Below, piece by piece: positions 64,000 through 64,000 of a stretch of DNA of 64,000 bases. The notes beneath the pieces are model-generated. The model made no database searches and was not told the DNA's origin. It worked only from the letters and a program-made list of their open reading frames with translations. Position 1 is the stretch's first letter, and each line of letters opens with the position of its first letter. Both the position numbers and the translations under genes were made by a program. Source of the DNA: Litoreibacter roseus (GTDB lineage Bacteria > Pseudomonadota > Alphaproteobacteria > Rhodobacterales > Rhodobacteraceae); assembly GCF_009811795.1 (NCBI RefSeq), contig NZ_BLJE01000002.1, positions 496,001 to 560,000 on the forward strand, read 5' to 3'.

Positions 64000-64000
64000 G

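Noticed and set aside
1-64000. CRISPR arrays, IS elements, prophage or toxin-antitoxin pairs
   Set aside because: I looked for spaced direct repeats, transposase motifs and small two-gene toxin layouts and found none that I could support.

Overview
The window looks like chromosomal core DNA of an alphaproteobacterium, most likely Rhodobacterales (Roseobacter/Rhodobacter type). The evidence is a complete ccoNOQP-ccoGHIS cbb3 oxidase cluster with FnrL and perfect FNR boxes, a TrcR/DUF1013 regulator, a COQ9-family protein, the short alphaproteobacterial aa3-oxidase subunit IV, a membrane-anchored cytochrome c divergent from pheA, and a small SRP RNA. G+C is about 60% in the core genes by eye. 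I see no phage, insertion sequence, CRISPR array or rRNA. After annotation no stretch longer than about 300 bases lacks a gene.

Layout. 1-10833: end of an RND efflux pair, a DsbD-N-like periplasmic protein, YqgE, Sua5, an acyl-CoA dehydrogenase coupled to a metallo-beta-lactamase-fold hydrolase, a DUF6173-like protein, oxidase subunit IV and a lipoprotein. 10943-15085: rpsU with a structured leader, COQ9, a quinone oxidoreductase, CreA, RNase T2 and TrcR. 15086-24765: the cbb3 oxidase block, with FNR boxes before ccoN and ccoG, a tandem universal stress protein sharing the ccoN box, and fnrL. 24940-34122: TauE/SafE, an SDR lacking its catalytic Tyr and Lys, an RsmC-like methyltransferase, clpS, a HAD hydrolase, an exported DJ-1 protein, and dnaX-ybaB-recR interrupted by a GNAT gene. 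34255-38923: a TetR/hydrolase pair with twin operators, SRP RNA, nudC, an SRPBCC protein, pheA and cytochrome c. 39090-44808: a YejABEF-type peptide ABC importer. 44814-52683: a D,D-carboxypeptidase with SPOR domain, hemF, a BON-MscS channel, hemE, hemC and an FAD-linked D-2-hydroxyacid dehydrogenase. 52796-58229: two tRNAs, the zinc-free L36, an N-formylglutamate amidohydrolase-like protein, PepSY plus a DUF2946-like protein, and a tartronate-semialdehyde reductase/glycerate 2-kinase pair. 58310 to the right edge: a tightly overlapped minus-strand operon of ABC exporter, sulfotransferase and three glycosyltransferases.

How the genes work together. FnrL, whose recognition helix carries the E-x-x-S-R signature, very likely controls the oxidase structural and maturation operons through the two TTGAT-N4-ATCAA sites. 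hemF, hemE and hemC supply tetrapyrrole, and the anchored cytochrome c can carry electrons to the oxidases. The right-hand operon probably builds, sulfates and exports a surface glycan.

Most of this is ordinary core genome and I see no clear new defence or mobile system. The best leads are the sulfotransferase/glycosyltransferase/ABC operon, the rpsU leader, the pseudo-SDR, the HExxH exported protein beside dnaX, and the shared FNR box of ccoN and the stress protein.
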